Shown: positions 41,604 through 50,126, numbered from the stretch's first letter. The stretch: 64,000 nucleotides of DNA from Prevotella sp. P5-108 (GCF_002251385.1 NZ_NPJJ01000057.1:1-64000), one strand, 5' to 3'. Translations and numbers: made by a program. The notes: a model not told the origin generated them from the letters alone.

Positions 41604-41734
41604 TTATTATATATAGGTGGCTACGAGCCATGGCGGTGCGCGCCGCGTGGCCCCTGTTACTCATGGAGAGCGTTATTTATATCATTATGAGTAACATTTT
41701 TTCTAAAAAATAGCATTACTTTATTTTTTTTAAT
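41604..41734 (+). other. Intergenic stretch with a second terminator-like hairpin
   Basis: TGTTACTCAT (41655-41664) pairs with ATGAGTAACA (41687-41696) and is followed by TTTTTTCT. The two terminator-like hairpins in tandem isolate the second small-peptide unit from the first. No gene is seen. Confidence 0.55.
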
Positions 41735-41742
41735 TAACTTTG
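41735..41742 (+). promoter_or_regulatory. Promoter -7 box for the second small-peptide unit
   Basis: TAACTTTG, with 98 nt of untranslated leader before the ATG at 41841. No TTTG at -33. Confidence 0.5.
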
Positions 41743-41840
41743 TTGGCAGAACCAGTAGCTATAACAGACTGGTATATTGCTATTCCAACCTTTATAATCT
41801 GTTGTGGCGACAGCCGCGCAGTTTATTCTAACCATACAGC

Positions 41841-42032
41841 ATGAAAAAAGAAAACATTATGACCGCTTCTTGTAAATACGAGTACAAGAAACCCTTTTGC
41901 AAAGTGCGTTCTGTAGAATCCGGAAGTCCGCTCTGTAATGCCTCTGTTCCCGACGTCACCCCTGGAGGCGACATTGACGATCAGGGCAGTAACTCACCCT
42001 CTGAAATAGGAAAGGAGAATTTATGGAACTAA
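41841..42032 (+). CDS. Small peptide P2, upstream of a surface lipoprotein
   Basis: 63 aa; no signal peptide. It contains YEYKKPFCKVRSVESGSPLC followed by NASV, then GGDIDDQG and the ending ENLWN. It shares Y-x-KP, R-x-(I/V)-E-(A/S)-G, NASV, GD(L/I)D and LW with peptide P1 at 39545. Its last codons overlap the start of the lipoprotein gene (ATG at 42023, stop ends 42032), so the two are translationally coupled. An internal ATG at the seventh codon is an alternative start. Function unknown. Confidence 0.68.
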   Translation: MKKENIMTASCKYEYKKPFCKVRSVESGSPLCNASVPDVTPGGDIDDQGSNSPSEIGKENLWN

Positions 42033-43906
42033 AGCGTCTATTCTTCGGAGCAGCCATCGCCGCTCTGATGGCCGGCTGCTCGTCAGCCGTGGATGACCCC
42101 AATGTAACCCCCGGCACCGGCAATGGTAAGCTCACCATTAGCGCCGGCATCGACGGAGCCGCCTCTACGCGCCTGTCCTTTACCGAACAGGGCGAGCAAC
42201 CCAGCATTAAGGTGGCCTGGCAGAACACGGACCAGCTGCTGGTAGACTATGCTGCCAACCCAGAGGAGATGACGGCTTTCGCCATCGGCAAGATAAGTGC
42301 CGATGGGCACGATGCCGAGTTCACGGGTTCATTTACTACGCCACCCGCCCAGAAAACTACCGTGGGAGTGGCCGTGAAGAGTCCCGCCATGGAGGTTAAT
42401 GGTGCCCTTGTCAAGGTAGACCTGTCCGAGCAGGCTGGTACGATAGACGAGCTGAGCAAGTACGACCTCGTAACAGGCTCCTGCGAGTACGACCCAGCTG
42501 CCAGTGGCGCCATGCAGGTTCGTCTGCATCACAAGATGACTTTTATCAAGGGCACGGTAGTCCTGCCGTTTACCCCCACCGCCTCGGCATACGCCCTTAC
42601 GCTCAAGGCCGACAACATGGTCAATAAGTATTTTTATACATGTGCTGATGGTAGTACGAGCGATATCCAGGAAGGCGCTATCAAGCTGACCTCGGCCCGT
42701 GTCGATGGCAACAAGCTGACCTTCTATGCCGCCTTGACGGCTGGCACAAAGCGCAATCTGCGTGCCGATGTGGTTTCGCCCACTGGGCAGGCATATAACG
42801 ACTTGCTGATAGCCAACGAGGTAAACCTGGAGGCTGGTAAGCTGTACACCGTGACCCGCAATAACGAGACTCTGAGCGACGTGTCGCTCTGGACGAGCGA
42901 CGCGGCGTGGACCAAGACCTACGATGCGCCCGGCTACAAGATTACTACCATCGAGCGCATACCCGCTGAGGGCAGCGACTGGCTCAGTGTCACCTCAGAC
43001 GGTACCAAGGTAACCGTGTCGGCTACCGCCAACACCACCGGAGCACCTCGCCAGGCCAAACTCATCTTCGGCAACGGCAGCCAGAAGACCACCATCGACC
43101 TCACCCAGATAGAAGAGACCGACTTCGCAGGCGTATGGGATATGACAGCCTTCAAGACATTCTACACCAAGGGCTCTGCCTCTACCACCAACTATGACAG
43201 CAAGTGGAGCGCCGCAGGCACCACGCCCAGCGACAACCGCACCGACCTGAAGATAGTGGATGGCGTGAACTACAACAACAAGACCGAGCTGAACCTGGTC
43301 AACAAGACCGGAAAGACCGTCACCGCATACGAGAGTCTGAGCCCGAACTCGCAGAAAGCCACCAACAACGTGAGCATCACCGGACTCTTCGAAAACCTGA
43401 AGACCGAAGCCCTCACCAAGGTCGACCACTCTGCCAAGCAGGCTACCGTGGGCATCTTCATCGACACCCATACCTCGACCAAGGCACAGCGCCTCTACAC
43501 CGGACAGTATGCCGGAGAGTACGCAGCCCTGATGCCTGAGTTGAGCACCAAGATCAACGGCGGCTGGTCGTTCCAGTATGCCACCATCGGCGGCGTGCAG
43601 TACACATGGTATACAGGCACCGTGAGCGTAGTGGGTCATACCACCACCGTACGCTGGAACGCCAACACCAGCAAGATGTCTATGCTGAGAACCTCGGACA
43701 AAACACCCTCGCTCTATATCTGCGGTCTGCAGGTGATGCGCTATTACAACAACAGCATCTCTTCCACCAGCATGATACGCCAGAAGCCCGGCGGCTACTC
43801 AGCCTCCAACTTCGCTGCCTACGCCGTGACCTATCAGGGCGACATCGTCATCAAGCGCACCGCCTCGGGCTACAAGGATGTAGAGATAGGCGGCGGAAAC
43901 AATTAA
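42023..43906 (+). CDS. Fimbrillin-like surface lipoprotein with BACON-type domain (second)
   Basis: 627 aa; lipobox LMAGC (Cys19). Layout as in the lipoprotein at 39757: fimbrillin-like beta domain (about 25-280; STRLSFTEQGEQPSIKVAWQ), BACON-type domain (about 283-368; SDWLSVTSDGTKVTVSATAN, IDLTQIEETDF) and the shared C-terminal domain (about 370-620; NNVSITGLFENL, VGIFIDTHTS, GEYAALMPELST). Codon use is C-ending like most genes here, unlike its paralogue. It is followed at 28 nt by the fimbrillin-phosphoesterase fusion gene without an obvious terminator, so peptide P2, this lipoprotein and the fusion protein probably share a transcript. Confidence 0.8.
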   Translation: MELKRLFFGAAIAALMAGCSSAVDDPNVTPGTGNGKLTISAGIDGAASTRLSFTEQGEQPSIKVAWQNTDQLLVDYAANPEEMTAFAIGKISADGHDAEFTGSFTTPPAQKTTVGVAVKSPAMEVNGALVKVDLSEQAGTIDELSKYDLVTGSCEYDPAASGAMQVRLHHKMTFIKGTVVLPFTPTASAYALTLKADNMVNKYFYTCADGSTSDIQEGAIKLTSARVDGNKLTFYAALTAGTKRNLRADVVSPTGQAYNDLLIANEVNLEAGKLYTVTRNNETLSDVSLWTSDAAWTKTYDAPGYKITTIERIPAEGSDWLSVTSDGTKVTVSATANTTGAPRQAKLIFGNGSQKTTIDLTQIEETDFAGVWDMTAFKTFYTKGSASTTNYDSKWSAAGTTPSDNRTDLKIVDGVNYNNKTELNLVNKTGKTVTAYESLSPNSQKATNNVSITGLFENLKTEALTKVDHSAKQATVGIFIDTHTSTKAQRLYTGQYAGEYAALMPELSTKINGGWSFQYATIGGVQYTWYTGTVSVVGHTTTVRWNANTSKMSMLRTSDKTPSLYICGLQVMRYYNNSISSTSMIRQKPGGYSASNFAAYAVTYQGDIVIKRTASGYKDVEIGGGNN

Positions 43907-43934
43907 TCCAACCCATCCAGCACACGAAAGAAGT

Positions 43935-46334
43935 ATGAAGAAGATATTATATTCACTGCTCGCAGCTGCCCTGATGGCAGGTTGCAGCAACGTAGAGGAA
44001 CAGGTGACACCCGGCAACGAGCCTGGCAACGACTTCGATGTCACCGCCTGCAAGATAGCCCCCACCCGCGTAGGTTATACCGAGGATGGCGGCGCCCTCA
44101 CCGCCCAGTGGGAACAGACCGACCTCATCAGCATCTACGCCGATGCAGGTGTGAACCCCAACCGCGGTACCCTCAAATTTGTAAGCTATAAGGGAAGCGA
44201 CAAGAGCAACGCCAACTTCAAGGGTCACTTCGACCGCGACGTAGCCACCACCACCCCCATCTACGCCTACGCCCAGTACCCCAATGTGTATAACCAAGCC
44301 GACGCCATCGTCAACGACCTGCACTTCCAGACCGGCAAGCTCACTGGCGAAGGTAGCGCCACTACCCACGACGTGCTCTTCGCCACCGGTACCTACGACC
44401 CCAACGCCACCGAGCCGCTGGCGCTCACCTTCCAGCGCAAGATGGCAATCGTGAAGCTCGACATGACGCTGCCCGACGAGGTGACCACCAAGCCCACAAG
44501 CGTGAGCATCATGGGTGCGGGTGTATATAATAATGTGTCGCTCAACATCGCCGACGCTACGCTGAAGACCGGCGAAGAGGGCGCCATCACCATAGACACC
44601 GAAGGCCTCGCCCTCAACGGCCACAGCCTTACCGTCTATGCAGCCCTCTACCCCAACGACATCAAGGCTCTGAAAGCCACTGTCAAGGTGGGCACCAAGG
44701 CATACATCGTCAACTTCGGCGACGTAGCCCTCACTGCCGGCGCCTTCAAGGCGGTAGCCTCTACCAGCGTCAATGCCATCGACAGCGACGTGACCGGCAA
44801 GGTGACCGACCAGAACGGCAACGCCATCGAGGGAGTAGTGGTCAGCGACGGTTTCACCTGTGTGAAGACCGACGCACAGGGCAAGTATGCCTTCAACCGC
44901 AACGCCAACGCCAAGTTTGTCTACTACACCGTGCCCGCCGACTGCGAGGTGCCCGTACACTCTGCCACCGACAACACCGCCAACATCTACCTGCCTCTCG
45001 CCGAGGGCACCTACGAGTACGACTTCAAGCTCACCAAGCTCGCCGGCGGCAAGGAGACCAACCACATGATGATTGTCATCGGCGACCCACAGGTGACCAA
45101 CAAGTTCAACCCCTACTACGAGAGCGCCGACGACAACATGATTAACAAGAGCGACGTGATGCGCTTCACCGACGAGACCATGGCCGACATCAAGAAGACC
45201 ATCGCCTCGCTGCCCGCCAGCACCCCCGTCTACGGCCTCACCATGGGCGACGACGTGCAGTACTACGGCGGTTTCAATGCCAACCTCGAAGCCGAAATCC
45301 GCGCCAAGCTCGGTTCGACCAAGATGCGCCTCTTCTCGGTCATCGGCAACCACGACCAGGACGGTAGCGCCCTCTACAAGAGCAAGTGGGAAGAGGCCTG
45401 GGGCCCCACCGACTACTCTTTCGACCGTGGCGACGTACACTATGTATGCTTCAACAACGTATACTTCTACTCTGGCGCCACTTACTACCAGCCCGGCGAG
45501 CTCACCAATGAGCAGATGGCTTGGCTCGAGAGCGACCTGAAGCTGGCCGACAAGAGCAAGATGGTGGTGCTGAGCTACCACATCCCGCTCACCTTCGGCA
45601 ACCGCCGTCTCAGCGGTGCCACCGACATGGGCAGCGGCCACTATGCCTCTACCCGATTGGGCAAGATACTCACCCTGCTCAACCAGTTTGCCGGCTACCG
45701 TCTCTTCTGCGGTCACACCCACTTCGCTGTCAACAACGAGATAATCTTCGAGGGCAAGGAGGTTTATGAGCGCAGCCACGCCGCAGCCTGTGGCGACATC
45801 TGGCAGTCCAACATCAACATCGACGGTACCCCCAACGGCTACTATGTCTACACCATGGACGGTGCAACCATCAGCAACTGCTACTACAAGGGCGCCAACT
45901 GGGACAAGAACAAGCAGATGTCTGTATTCCGTGCCGACACCGACTTCAACGGTGAGAGCTATGCCGCCGACTGGCTGCTGGGCAAGGGCAAGGGTACCAT
46001 CGTGGCCAATATCTTCAACGCCGACTCCAAGTGGAAGGTCTATGCCGTGGAAGGCGGCGTGAAGACCGAGATGACCCGTCTGCAGAGCACTCCCGGACAG
46101 GATGCCTTTGCCGTGGGTTACCACAAGAAGTATGCTGTAGCCAACAAGTACAACTTCTTCAGCAAGAACAACGGCTATCTGAAGATGAACCACTGGTATT
46201 CGTACATCCCCAAGGACGCCAACGCCGTGATCACCATCGAGGCCACCGACCCCTTCGGCAATACCTATACCGCAAGCAGCAAGGACGCCGTGACCGAGCC
46301 GTTCTATAACTATGCCCACTACTACGGCAAGTAA
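43935..46334 (+). CDS. Fimbrillin-like domain fused to a calcineurin-like phosphoesterase, lipoprotein
   Basis: 799 aa; lipobox ALMAGC (Cys17). Residues about 20-275 are fimbrillin-like (TRVGYTEDGGALTAQWEQTD). Residues about 284-365 form a carboxypeptidase-regulatory/MetallophosN-like beta domain (TGKVTDQNGNAIEGVVVSDG). The phosphoesterase domain (about 375-620) has IGDPQ, MGDDVQYYG, IGNHDQDGS, LSYHIPL and CGHTHF, i.e. nearly all metal ligands; the first motif is D-P-Q rather than D-x-H, as in some CPPED1-like enzymes. A MetallophosC-like domain ends the protein. Residues 284-799 are closely similar to the whole next gene. It is a surface-anchored phosphoesterase carried on an adhesin-type domain; substrate unknown. 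Confidence 0.87.
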   Translation: MKKILYSLLAAALMAGCSNVEEQVTPGNEPGNDFDVTACKIAPTRVGYTEDGGALTAQWEQTDLISIYADAGVNPNRGTLKFVSYKGSDKSNANFKGHFDRDVATTTPIYAYAQYPNVYNQADAIVNDLHFQTGKLTGEGSATTHDVLFATGTYDPNATEPLALTFQRKMAIVKLDMTLPDEVTTKPTSVSIMGAGVYNNVSLNIADATLKTGEEGAITIDTEGLALNGHSLTVYAALYPNDIKALKATVKVGTKAYIVNFGDVALTAGAFKAVASTSVNAIDSDVTGKVTDQNGNAIEGVVVSDGFTCVKTDAQGKYAFNRNANAKFVYYTVPADCEVPVHSATDNTANIYLPLAEGTYEYDFKLTKLAGGKETNHMMIVIGDPQVTNKFNPYYESADDNMINKSDVMRFTDETMADIKKTIASLPASTPVYGLTMGDDVQYYGGFNANLEAEIRAKLGSTKMRLFSVIGNHDQDGSALYKSKWEEAWGPTDYSFDRGDVHYVCFNNVYFYSGATYYQPGELTNEQMAWLESDLKLADKSKMVVLSYHIPLTFGNRRLSGATDMGSGHYASTRLGKILTLLNQFAGYRLFCGHTHFAVNNEIIFEGKEVYERSHAAACGDIWQSNINIDGTPNGYYVYTMDGATISNCYYKGANWDKNKQMSVFRADTDFNGESYAADWLLGKGKGTIVANIFNADSKWKVYAVEGGVKTEMTRLQSTPGQDAFAVGYHKKYAVANKYNFFSKNNGYLKMNHWYSYIPKDANAVITIEATDPFGNTYTASSKDAVTEPFYNYAHYYGK

Positions 46335-46361
46335 CAAGACCAGATAAAACCATCAAAGCGG

Positions 46362-46397
46362 AAGTCGCACCCAGCCCTTCATCTGGGTGCGGCTTTT
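46362..46397 (+). terminator. Rho-independent terminator after the fusion gene
   Basis: AAGTCGCACCCAG (46362-46374) pairs with CTGGGTGCGGCTT (46383-46395), with one wobble, followed by TT. Confidence 0.75.
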
Positions 46398-46432
46398 GCT
46401 TATAACGATAATCAGCAACAAGACAACCATAC

Positions 46433-48079
46433 ATGAGAAAGACAACCCTATTGACGGCTCTGGCCACCATGGCGCTCGCCATGCTCAGCCCCGTGCAGGC
46501 CACAGCCCAAAATGACACGCTGAAGTTTACCGGAACCATCACCGACCAGAAAGGACGCCCCATGCGCGGGGTGGTGGTGAGCAACGGGTTCACCTGCGTG
46601 CAGACCGACACCAAGGGCAACTACGAGCTGCCCTACAACAGCGCCACCAAGTTTGTATACTTCACCGTGCCCGCCGACTGCGAGGTGCCCACCCACTCAG
46701 CCACCGACAATACCGCCTGCTTCTACCGGCAGGTAGTAGACAGCGTGAAGCGTTATGACTTCCAGCTCACCCGTATGCCCCGAGGCAAGGAGAAAAGCTA
46801 CAAGCTCATCGTCATCGGCGACCCGCAGGTGACCAATGCCTATGGCCCCTATTTCCAGGGCCCCAACGACAACGCCGTGCGCAAGAGCGACATAGACCGT
46901 TTCACCGACGAGACCATGGCCGACATCAAGAAGACCCTCGCCTCGCTGCCCGACGATATGCCCGTCTATGCGCTCAGCATGGGCGACAACGTGCAGTACT
47001 ATGGTGGCTACAACGAGAAGCTGGAGGGCCAGATGCGCGCCGTGCTCGGCTCTACCCGCATGCGCACGTTCTCGGTCATCGGCAACCACGACCAGGACGG
47101 CAAGGCGCTCTTCAAGCGCAAGTGGGAAGAGGCATGGGGACCCACCGACTACTCCTTCGACCGCGGCAACGTGCACTATGTCTGCATCAACAATGTCATC
47201 TACTACCGGGGCGGTGCCTACTACCAGCCCGGCGAGCTCACCGACGAGCAGATGGCCTGGCTCGAGAGCGACCTCAGCCTGGTGCCCAAGAACAAGATGG
47301 TGGTGCTGAGCTACCACATCCCCTTCACCTTCGGCAACCGTACCCTCAAGCCCAATCCCAATGACATGGGCAAGGGCCACTACGCCTCCAACCGTCTGGA
47401 GAAGATACTCCTGATGCTCGACAAGTTCAAGGGCTACCAGCTCTTCTGCGGACACACCCACTTTGCCATCAACAACGAGATAGAACTCAACGGCCGTAAG
47501 GTGCTCGAGCGCTGTCATGCCGCCGCCTGTGGCGACATCTGGCAGTCCAACCTCAACATCGACGGTGTGCCCAATGGCTATTACGTCTACAGCGTCAAGG
47601 GTAACAAGATTGACGACTGTTATTATAAAGGTACGCGATGGGACAAGAGCCGCCAGATGACGCTCTTCCTCGCCGACACCGACTTCAATGGCGAGAGCTA
47701 TGCCGCCGACTGGAACCTGCCGCGTGGCAAGGGCATCATCGTGGCCAATGTCTTCAACGCCGACTCGGGCTGGCGACTCTTCGCCATCGAGAATGGAGTG
47801 AAGACAGAGATGACCCGACTGCAGAAGACGCCCTGCCAGGACGCCTTTGCCGTGGGCTATCACCACAAGTATGTCAAGTCAAATCCCTACAACTTCTTCA
47901 GCAAGCGCAACGGTTACCTGAAGATGAACCACTGGTACTTCTACCAGCCCAAGGACCCCAAAGCGATTGTCACCATCGTGGCCAAAGACCGCTACGGCAA
48001 CACCTACACTGAGACGAGCGACAAGGTGGTCACCGAGCCTTTCTACAACTATGCCCACTACTACGTGGACGAAGAGTAG
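46433..48079 (+). CDS. Exported calcineurin-like phosphoesterase, paralogue of the fusion's enzyme half
   Basis: 548 aa with a signal peptide ending ATAQ (about 1-24) and no lipobox, so it is periplasmic or secreted rather than lipid-anchored. Domains in order: MetallophosN-like (TGTITDQKGRPMRGVVVSNG), phosphoesterase with VIGDPQ, MGDNVQYYG, IGNHDQDGK, LSYHIPF and CGHTHF, and MetallophosC-like. Nearly every block matches the fusion protein (GDPQVTN, FTDETMADIKKT, KWEEAWGPTDYSFDRG, DFNGESYAADW), so one arose by recent duplication and domain fusion. A terminator lies between the two genes; no clear TAnnTTTG box is visible in the short gap. Substrate unknown; phosphodiesters or phospholipids are possible. 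Confidence 0.9.
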   Translation: MRKTTLLTALATMALAMLSPVQATAQNDTLKFTGTITDQKGRPMRGVVVSNGFTCVQTDTKGNYELPYNSATKFVYFTVPADCEVPTHSATDNTACFYRQVVDSVKRYDFQLTRMPRGKEKSYKLIVIGDPQVTNAYGPYFQGPNDNAVRKSDIDRFTDETMADIKKTLASLPDDMPVYALSMGDNVQYYGGYNEKLEGQMRAVLGSTRMRTFSVIGNHDQDGKALFKRKWEEAWGPTDYSFDRGNVHYVCINNVIYYRGGAYYQPGELTDEQMAWLESDLSLVPKNKMVVLSYHIPFTFGNRTLKPNPNDMGKGHYASNRLEKILLMLDKFKGYQLFCGHTHFAINNEIELNGRKVLERCHAAACGDIWQSNLNIDGVPNGYYVYSVKGNKIDDCYYKGTRWDKSRQMTLFLADTDFNGESYAADWNLPRGKGIIVANVFNADSGWRLFAIENGVKTEMTRLQKTPCQDAFAVGYHHKYVKSNPYNFFSKRNGYLKMNHWYFYQPKDPKAIVTIVAKDRYGNTYTETSDKVVTEPFYNYAHYYVDEE

Positions 48080-48100
48080 ACCGCCTCGCCCATAAAGCCG

Positions 48101-48146
48101 ACACGCAGTAGCCGCATCCATAGATGCCGTTACTGCGTGTTTGTTT
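48101..48146 (+). terminator. Terminator after the phosphoesterase gene
   Basis: ACACGCAGTA (48101-48110) and TACTGCGTGT (48131-48140) pair, with an inner GCATC/GATGC stem, followed by TTGTTTT. Confidence 0.75.
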
Positions 48147-48318
48147 TGTACCCCCATGCGCCGCTCATCATCATCCATGCGCCCGGTGCTGCCGTTCTGG
48201 CCGCCGCCATCATGACGATAATCCTACGCTGTCATGGCAGTGGCGCTCGGCTGCCATTGCGTTGGCGCCCTGCACGGCTTGCGGCTGAGCGAATGTGGCG
48301 GTGGCTGGCATGGAGACG
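48147..48318. other. Intergenic stretch without a gene
   Basis: GC-rich DNA with short frames lacking domains. It lies between the phosphoesterase terminator and the end of the leftward candidate small RNA. Confidence 0.4.
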
Positions 48319-48556
48319 AAAAAAGGCGACCCTCTGTGGAGCCGCCTTCTTCAAAAGTGCATTTCTACACTTTCATTTTCTCTCTCAAAATTCTCTTTTT
48401 GTTATCCAAAAGCAAAGGACAGTCATCGCGACTACACCTGTGCATATGTCTAATTACCTAACTTAATACCTATGACAATCACTTATGTCTAAATGCAAAT
48501 GCAAATGTTATCCTTATCTTTATTACCTTGAACAGAAATACCCTTATTTCTTATTT
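48319..48556 (-). ncRNA. Candidate small non-coding RNA, about 238 nt
   Basis: A promoter box TAACTTTG (48570-48563, minus strand) starts a transcript that has no gene downstream and ends in a rho-independent terminator (AGGCG...CGCCT at 48347-48324, then TTTTTT). The 5' end can fold as AGAAATA-AGGG-TATTTCT, and AAAGTG-TAGAAATG-CACTTT lies just before the terminator. AT-rich, with repeated ATTTGC and TTAGACATA words. The only frames are tiny (for example 13 codons, MTVLCFWITKREF). Its identity is unknown; I cannot assign it to 6S, tmRNA, SRP or RNase P RNA. Confidence 0.55.
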
Positions 48557-48562
48557 CTGATG

Positions 48563-48570
48563 CAAAGTTA
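48563..48570 (-). promoter_or_regulatory. Promoter -7 box of the candidate small RNA
   Basis: The minus strand reads TAACTTTGCATCAG. It points away from the rpoD-like gene and towards the orphan terminator at 48324-48347. Confidence 0.55.
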
Positions 48571-48859
48571 AGCGTTTTCTGACATTTAGAAAGCATTCCT
48601 AAGGAAAAAGTTTACAAAATGATTATATTTTTGATATACATCAACATGCCAAAGATTGGCTCTATTGCTCCAGAGGCTGTAGATAGGCGTGCCCAAGGGG
48701 CTGATACGGGGAAGCAGAGCCTGATGCCCACCCGCCGATATCCATGGCAGACAGCCGCTTGCCGCCTTGGCTGGACGAGTCATGCCACCGCCCGCTCCGC
48801 CATCCGCCTTCGCTCGGCCCGCCATGCCCTCCGGCAAGACTGGAGATGAGAGTCAGCAG
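48571..48859. other. Intergenic stretch without a gene
   Basis: AT-rich to about 48650, then GC-rich DNA with overlapping short frames and no domains. Nothing further is recognised before the palindromic array at 48860. Confidence 0.4.
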
Positions 48860-48947
48860 CTCGTATCGTAAGTCACGAGGCCACGTAACATAAGAAACGA
48901 AAGCCCGTATCATACGATACGCAGGCTCGTGCCTTACGATACGAGCC
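48860..48947. repeat. Four palindromic units with a 22-bp period (locus B)
   Basis: Units start at 48860, 48882, 48904 and 48926: CTCGTATCGTAAGTCACGAG, CACGTAACATAAGAAACGAA, CCCGTATCATACGATACGCA and CTCGTGCCTTACGATACGAG. Period, number and palindromic design equal those at 14023-14110. The left arm of unit 1 (CTCGTATC) is the exact complement of the right arm of unit 4 (GATACGAG), so the array as a whole is also palindromic. Confidence 0.85.
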
Positions 48948-49230
48948 GGCAATGACGGTCGGCAGGGGCGCAAAGGCTCTGGAAAAGAGGGGAAAGATGG
49001 TCAGTAGACGCGCCGAGCGGGTCGGCAGAGTTGTGGTAATGACGCCATCATCCACGGAGCGATGCAGCAGAATTGGGGCATAAAACGCCGAAAAGACAAG
49101 GATAATGAAGAAAAATCAAAAAAAGATGAAGAAATATTTGGAGATATGGAATAATTATGGTATATTGCGCCACTTTTAACATGGGAAAGCATACAAACTG
49201 ACCATCAACCAACTAACAAGTTTTATACAA
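48948..49230. other. Upstream region of the rpoD-like gene
   Basis: The last 80 bases are AT-rich and end ACAAGTTTTATACAA before the ATG. I see no clear TAnnTTTG box; TATATTGCG at 49161-49169 is the nearest approach. Nothing else is recognised. Confidence 0.4.
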
Positions 49231-50103
49231 ATGATGAGACAACTTAAGATATCCAACAGCATCACCAATCGTGATCAGACTTTAGGCTCCTACCTCACCT
49301 GGATAGCCAAATTCCCCCTTCTCAATATAGAAGAGGAAATAGAACTCGCCCAGAAAATCAAGCGCGGCGGAACGGAGGGCGAGAAAGCCAGAGAGAAGTT
49401 GGTCACCTCCAACCTGCGCTTCGTGGTATCGGTCGCCAAGCAATACCAGCACCAGGGTTTGGCGCTCAGCGACCTCATCAACGAGGGCAACATAGGTCTG
49501 ATGAAGGCTGCCGACAAGTTTGACGAGACCCGTGGCTTCAAGTTCATCTCCTATGCAGTGTGGTGGATACGCCAGAGCGTGCTGCAAGCCATCTCGGAGC
49601 AGGGCCGCATGGTGCGTCTGCCGCTCAATGTGGAGGGCGTGCTGCACACCATAGCCAACGCCACCAACGACTTCATGCAGAAACACCAGCGGCTGCCCTC
49701 GGTCGACGAACTGGCAGCCATCACCAATGTAGACCCTGAAAAAATCGGTCAGGTGCTGAAGAGCCACGGCCCTCATACCAGCATCGACACGCCCCTGCAG
49801 TCTGGCGAAGACACGACGATAGCCGACACGATACAGGCCGACAGCAAATGGAGCCCCGACAAGGAGGCCGACTCAAAGAGTCTCACCGACGAGCTCTGCC
49901 AGGTCATGCAGAAGGTGCTCAAGGAGCGCGAGATGACCATCGTGAGATACTGCTTCGGCATAGGCTGTCCCGAAAAGGGACTGGAAGAGATAGGCGACCT
50001 GTTCAATCTCACCCGCGAGCGCGTGCGCCAGATACGCGAGCGCTGCATCCTCAAGCTCAAAGGCAGCGACCAGGCCCACATTCTCGCCAAGTACTTGGGG
50101 TAG
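49231..50103 (+). CDS. Sigma-70 family factor, RpoD-like
   Basis: 290 aa (289 from the second ATG at 49234, MRQLKISNSITNRDQ, the usual Bacteroidetes start). Region 1.2 (YLTWIAKFPLLNIEEEIELA), region 2 (NLRFVVSVAKQYQHQGLALS, GFKFISYAVWWIRQSVLQAI), region 3 and region 4 (EEIGDLFNLTRERVRQIRER) are complete, and region 1.1 is absent as is normal in this phylum. Compared with the canonical Bacteroidetes RpoD as I recall it (KYLQEIG in region 1.2, ...LTLEEIG in region 4), this protein is divergent in regions 1.2, 3 and 4.1, so it may be a second, group-2-type sigma factor. Symbol withheld for that reason. Confidence 0.88.
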   Translation: MMRQLKISNSITNRDQTLGSYLTWIAKFPLLNIEEEIELAQKIKRGGTEGEKAREKLVTSNLRFVVSVAKQYQHQGLALSDLINEGNIGLMKAADKFDETRGFKFISYAVWWIRQSVLQAISEQGRMVRLPLNVEGVLHTIANATNDFMQKHQRLPSVDELAAITNVDPEKIGQVLKSHGPHTSIDTPLQSGEDTTIADTIQADSKWSPDKEADSKSLTDELCQVMQKVLKEREMTIVRYCFGIGCPEKGLEEIGDLFNLTRERVRQIRERCILKLKGSDQAHILAKYLG

Positions 50104-50106
50104 GCG

Positions 50107-50126
50107 CCCACCTTATTATATATATA
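50107..50126 (+). repeat. Copy of the dispersed AT-rich motif after the rpoD-like gene
   Basis: CCCACCTTATTATATATATA starts 4 nt after the stop codon. A GC-rich hairpin AGGGCACTACC/GGGTGGTGCCCT follows at about 50161-50189. Confidence 0.75.

Noticed and set aside
41655..41706. Riboswitch before the second small-peptide gene
   Set aside because: The structure is a plain hairpin with a T tract lying upstream of the promoter box at 41735, so it would not be in the leader.
43953..46337. Antisense frame of almost 800 codons opposite the fimbrillin-phosphoesterase gene
   Set aside because: It mirrors a gene with strongly C-ending codons, has a low-complexity Val/Gly/His-rich product and no domain. 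Similar shadows lie opposite the subtilase/xseA region, the permease, the GH115-like gene and the second phosphoesterase.
43935..48079. Phosphoesterases judged inactive because the first motif is D-P-Q instead of D-x-H
   Set aside because: A DPQ first motif occurs in active CPPED1-like enzymes as far as I recall, and all other metal motifs are intact in both proteins.
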